Positions 60,661 to 64,000 of a DNA stretch of 64,000 bases are shown here, piece by piece (positions within the stretch are counted from its first letter, which is position 1; each line of letters begins with the position of its first letter). The DNA is taken from positions 124,001 to 188,000 of the forward strand of contig JAPKMP010000005.1 of assembly GCA_026645935.1 (NCBI GenBank), in the 5' to 3' direction. Below the pieces are notes generated by a model. It saw only the letters and a list, made by a program, of their open reading frames with translations. It did not search any database and was not told the DNA's origin. Both the position numbers and the translations under genes were made by a program. The stretch is from Candidatus Villigracilaceae bacterium. Its GTDB lineage: Bacteria > Chloroflexota > Anaerolineae > Anaerolineales > Villigracilaceae.

Positions 60661-62445
60661 ATGATGAAACACCTGTCAACAATCGTATTTGCCCTCATCC
60701 TGCTCGCAGGTCTTTTTACCTTCGATCAATATGGCGAAAGCTGGGACGACCGCTCCCTGCAAAAATATGCCGAGCTTTCGATGCAAGCCTACGCCACCTG
60801 GCCTCGGCAGGGCTTCGTGGAAGCTGACCCGCAGAACCTCGCGTTCTATGGTCCTTTCTTCATTTCTTTTACCGCCGTAACTTCCAACTTCCTAAGTGCA
60901 TTTCTCCCAATTCACATCGCGGACCTTCGACATCTCATTTACTTCCTCACGTGGTTTGCAGGCATCGCCGCATTTTATTCAATCGCCAAACGGTTTGCGA
61001 GTCGCATCCCGGCACTCGGCACAACTCTGCTTTTCGCAACCCAACCCCTGATCTGGGGTCACGCCTTCATCAATCCCAAAGACACGCCCTTCCTTTCTCT
61101 CTTTCTTCTTTCTTTGTCATTGGGGATGAATGCCTTCGACAAGCTAGAACCGAATCCACCCATCGACCTTTCCCCTCGCTCCAAACGAATCCTCGCGCTT
61201 CTGAACATGGTTTGGCTGGTCTCTGTCTTCTCGCTTTTCATCTTCACAGAAAACATTCATACCTACGTCCAGACCCTCGTCCTCTCCGCCCAATCTGGTA
61301 ACACGAATATTCTCTCCCTCATCGCAAAGAACATCACCGGCATCTCTGCAGAGACGTACACCCAGCGTTACTTCGTCCTCTTCCTCCAACTCCGAACTTT
61401 TTACTTTCTTCTTTCCACACTCGCCCTTCTGCTCGCCTGGCGCAAACTCAATTACCAATTACTAACTACTTTAATCACCATCCTCCCCTCGGCAACCGTT
61501 TTGGGACTCACCGCCTCCACCCGTATTCTCGGACCTTACGCCGGTTTGCTCGTTACGCTTTACGCTTTGCGTTTTCGCGGCAAATCCGCGCTGACTCCAC
61601 TCACCATGTACGCCATCGTCGCCATGATCGCGACCTACCTCACCTGGCCTTACCTGTGGATGAATCCCATCGGGCATTTTTTCGGTAGTTTCAGAGAGAT
61701 GGCATCCTATCCCTGGTATGGAGAAGTGTTATTCAACGGTGGGAATTACCTGGCAAATGACCTACCTTTCTCCTACCTGCCCATCCTCTTTAGTATTCAA
61801 TTGACCGAACCTGCCTGGATCCTTGCCGCCATTGGTTTCATTTTTCTCGTCAAAGAGTTTGCTCAAAAAAAAGATCTATTGATCCTCTTCCTCCTTTGGT
61901 TTTTACTTCCAACCCTATTGTTCATTTTCATGCATATCTCCCTTTACGACAACTTCCGCCAAATACTGTTCGTATTGCCTCCAATATTCCTCCTTGCCGG
62001 GTTGTCTTTCGAGCGGATCAAAGGGATTCAATGGCAGGTCGTTACAATCGGGCTTTCCCTGATTCCCGGTCTGACCGCTCTCATCAACCTTCATCCTTAT
62101 CAATACATCTATTACAACTACTTTGTGGGCGGAGTCGGCAGGGTTCAAGGGCGTTTCGAGACTGACTACTGGCTCACGTCCTACCGCGAGGCGGCGGAAT
62201 ATCTCAACGAGAACGCCCCGCCCGATTCCATAATCTGGGTCGAGGGACCGGGTCATTTGTATTCCATCTTTGCAAAAGAGGAAGAGAACGTCTATTCCTG
62301 GAGCCGCCTCGAACCGCCCGAATCGATTGATTACATCATCGTCACCACACGATATGACTTTGATAAAACCGTTTATCCCCAAGCCGAAACCATCTACACC
62401 ATCTCACGCGGCGGCGCGGACCTGGCCGTGATAAAGAAACCTTGA
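60661..62445 (+). CDS. GT-C glycosyltransferase-like membrane protein (copy B)
   Basis: From ATG 60661 the protein has 594 residues; the ORF-track start overlaps the previous gene. It is a paralogue of the gene at 57735: an early acidic loop (GESWDDRSLQKYAELSM), QPLIWGHAFINPKDTPF, HPYQYIYYNYFVGGV and RFETDYWLTSYREAAEYL. It has an extra loop and two more membrane segments after the NPKD motif (about 160-260). It starts 4 nt after the GT87-like gene. Confidence 0.82.
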   Translation: MMKHLSTIVFALILLAGLFTFDQYGESWDDRSLQKYAELSMQAYATWPRQGFVEADPQNLAFYGPFFISFTAVTSNFLSAFLPIHIADLRHLIYFLTWFAGIAAFYSIAKRFASRIPALGTTLLFATQPLIWGHAFINPKDTPFLSLFLLSLSLGMNAFDKLEPNPPIDLSPRSKRILALLNMVWLVSVFSLFIFTENIHTYVQTLVLSAQSGNTNILSLIAKNITGISAETYTQRYFVLFLQLRTFYFLLSTLALLLAWRKLNYQLLTTLITILPSATVLGLTASTRILGPYAGLLVTLYALRFRGKSALTPLTMYAIVAMIATYLTWPYLWMNPIGHFFGSFREMASYPWYGEVLFNGGNYLANDLPFSYLPILFSIQLTEPAWILAAIGFIFLVKEFAQKKDLLILFLLWFLLPTLLFIFMHISLYDNFRQILFVLPPIFLLAGLSFERIKGIQWQVVTIGLSLIPGLTALINLHPYQYIYYNYFVGGVGRVQGRFETDYWLTSYREAAEYLNENAPPDSIIWVEGPGHLYSIFAKEEENVYSWSRLEPPESIDYIIVTTRYDFDKTVYPQAETIYTISRGGADLAVIKKP

Positions 62446-62447
62446 CA

Positions 62448-64000
62448 GTGGAATCTGTGATCACAAAACGTTCTACATTCTTTCAGCAAAACCTCCCGGT
62501 TTTGATAATCTTTGCCTTGATCCTCCTGTTTGGATTATTCACCTTCGAAAATTACGGCGAAAGCTGGGACGAGAACCTGCTCCAGATTTATGCGGAGCAA
62601 TCCATCAAATCCCATTCCACATGGATGGAAAAAGGCGAAGTGGAGTTTGAACACGAAAATCTCCGTCATTACGGTCCAGCCTATGTGATATTCGTGTATG
62701 TCTCAACCGGGTTTCTCGATCAATTACTAAATCTTCCCATCACGGACTTACGGCATCTTGTTTATTTCCTTACCTATTTTGCGGGTCTCATAGCCTTTCA
62801 TTCGCTCGCCCGCCGCTGGCTGGATCCGCTTTCCGCTGCCGGTACAACTTTGTTCTTTGCAACTCAGCCATTGTTCTGGGGTCATGCCTTCATTAATCCA
62901 AAGGACACTCCTTTCCTCTCCCTCTTTTTGTTGAGCGTCGCCGCCGGATTCAAAATGGTCGATGTGATTCAACGACTTTCGTTAGAAGAATTTCATCAAT
63001 CTATTGGAAGGAAAACGATTTTTATCTCACTTTTCTGGTTGTTATCCATCATTTTGCTTTTTGCTTCCACTGAAGTCATTCACAACATCATCATTGCTTT
63101 GGTTATGTCCGCGAAAGCGGGTGAAACAAATATCATCTCGTTCATCGCCACCAAACTAAACGAAGCCCCAGCGGGAGCTTATATCCGGCGGTACTTCACC
63201 TTATTTATGCAGGCGCGAGCCTTTTATTTTCTGGTTTCAACAGCCGTCCTCCTTTATTACTGGCGGCGTCATCAACCTGTATTATTGAAACTCCTTGTGA
63301 TTATTCTCATTCCAGCAATCCTTTTAGGACTCACCACTTCCACCCGCGTTCTCGGCCCCTTCGCCGGTTTAATCGTTGCATATTACCTATTACGCACTTC
63401 GGGAAAGTCCTCGATCTCCGCCATCATCATCTATGCTTTCATTGCCATCACCGCCGCCTACCTGACATGGCTCTATCTGTGGCTAGATCCCGTCGGTCAT
63501 TTTTGGGAAAGTTTCACCACCATGTCATCCTATCCCTGGCAGGGAGATGTGCTTTTCAACGGCGCGAAATATCCCTCGACGGGATTGCCTCTTTCCTATC
63601 TACTACTATTATTTTCCATCCAACTCACCGAGCCTGTTTGGATCCTGGCACTTGCAGGTTTGTACCTATCCTTGTTTGGTTCGGCAAAAAAAACGGGCTT
63701 GCCGATATTGTTTCTTTTATGGTTCCTATTTCCCGTGGCGATCCTCATGTTTCGTGGCGCTTCTTTATATGATAACTTCAGGCAGATTCTTTTCATCTTT
63801 CCTCCAGTCTTTCTCATGGTTGGAGTTCTTTTCGAGCGAATTACCAAACCTGCATGGCGGACCGTCGTAATCGCTGTCTGCCTTCTTCCGAGTCTTTTCG
63901 GCGTTGTCTCGCTGTATCCTTATGAGTATACGTATTACAACCAATTCATTGGAGGGATTCACGGCGCAAGCGGGCGCTTCGAGACGGACTACTGGCTGAC
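62448..64000 (+). CDS. GT-C glycosyltransferase-like membrane protein (copy C, 3' truncated)
   Basis: The frame is open from GTG 62448 to the window end (517 complete codons) and is absent from the ORF track because it has no stop here. It repeats the architecture of copy B: FENYGESWDENLLQIYAEQS near residue 37, then QPLFWGHAFINPKDTPF, and YPYEYTYYNQFIGGI followed by RFETDYWLT at the end. GTG 62457 is an alternative start. It begins 2 nt after copy B. Roughly 60 to 80 residues are probably missing. Confidence 0.85.
   Translation, partial: MESVITKRSTFFQQNLPVLIIFALILLFGLFTFENYGESWDENLLQIYAEQSIKSHSTWMEKGEVEFEHENLRHYGPAYVIFVYVSTGFLDQLLNLPITDLRHLVYFLTYFAGLIAFHSLARRWLDPLSAAGTTLFFATQPLFWGHAFINPKDTPFLSLFLLSVAAGFKMVDVIQRLSLEEFHQSIGRKTIFISLFWLLSIILLFASTEVIHNIIIALVMSAKAGETNIISFIATKLNEAPAGAYIRRYFTLFMQARAFYFLVSTAVLLYYWRRHQPVLLKLLVIILIPAILLGLTTSTRVLGPFAGLIVAYYLLRTSGKSSISAIIIYAFIAITAAYLTWLYLWLDPVGHFWESFTTMSSYPWQGDVLFNGAKYPSTGLPLSYLLLLFSIQLTEPVWILALAGLYLSLFGSAKKTGLPILFLLWFLFPVAILMFRGASLYDNFRQILFIFPPVFLMVGVLFERITKPAWRTVVIAVCLLPSLFGVVSLYPYEYTYYNQFIGGIHGASGRFETDYWL

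Overview
The window looks like a chromosomal segment of a Chloroflexota bacterium, most likely class Anaerolineae. This is an inference from style, not from phylogeny. At least eight predicted exported or membrane-anchored proteins carry long Thr/Pro-rich linkers, beta-prime carries a long coiled-coil insertion, Shine-Dalgarno (SD) sites are strong AGGAG-type, sigma70-type promoters are recognisable, and base composition is moderately GC-rich. I see no tRNA, rRNA, CRISPR array, prophage or transposase gene.

Layout. 0-12.7 kb: end of a Thr/Pro-rich protein, then rpoC with its own promoter, leader hairpin and terminator, a SAM methyltransferase, two tandem SH3-type lipoproteins, a small membrane protein (minus strand), a GyrA/ParC topoisomerase subunit, an S41 peptidase-like lipoprotein and a SpoIIAA/STAS-like protein. 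12.8-18.1 kb, mostly minus strand: a lipoprotein sulfatase coupled to an HD hydrolase, a SanA-like protein and a PhnD-like binding protein, a DUF4230 protein (plus) and a third SH3-type lipoprotein. 18.2-23.2 kb, plus strand: an AraC-type regulator followed by DUF1761, DUF4287/DUF5655, VOC, DinB-like and small membrane genes, then a parvulin-type lipoprotein and a membrane protein of mosaic composition. 23.2-31.6 kb: ftsK (minus), rnz-pfkA (plus), a secreted cysteine-peptidase/LysM protein (minus) behind two tandem cyclic-di-GMP-I riboswitches, and a histidine ammonia-lyase (plus). 31.6-42.8 kb: a six-PAS/two-GAF/HD-GYP sensor and an XRE-STAND regulator (minus), a small Pro-rich ORF and a double NTF2-like lipoprotein (plus), then zinc-ribbon, histone-deacetylase-like and NYN genes (minus). 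42.8-50.5 kb: OsmC, DUF1232, a sugar dehydrogenase-like lipoprotein and a six-gene molybdate/tungstate locus headed by an HTH plus binding-protein regulator. 50.5-64 kb: a SAM-I riboswitch, an NTF2-like gene and metH, followed with almost no spacing by a run of polytopic GT-C type glycosyltransferase genes that leaves the window.

Most notable. (1) metH contains an in-frame insertion of exactly 495 bp (165 codons). It encodes an apparently intact DUF559 nuclease domain and is bounded by direct copies of a GC-rich palindromic repeat, at the junction before the B12-binding module. (2) Two class-I cyclic-di-GMP riboswitches in tandem, separated by a terminator-like hairpin, precede one secreted peptidase/LysM gene, and an HD-GYP sensor lies about 2 kb away. 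(3) The Mo/W locus has two binding proteins, two permeases and one visible ATPase, with two similar palindromes placed as candidate operators. (4) rpoC is separated from rpoB and has its own promoter and a terminator-like leader hairpin.

How the genes may work together: the SAM riboswitch should lower transcription of the NTF2-like gene, metH and possibly the downstream envelope-glycan genes when SAM is plentiful. The HD-GYP protein would lower cyclic-di-GMP, and the tandem riboswitches would convert that level into output of a secreted enzyme. Both links are inferences from gene order.
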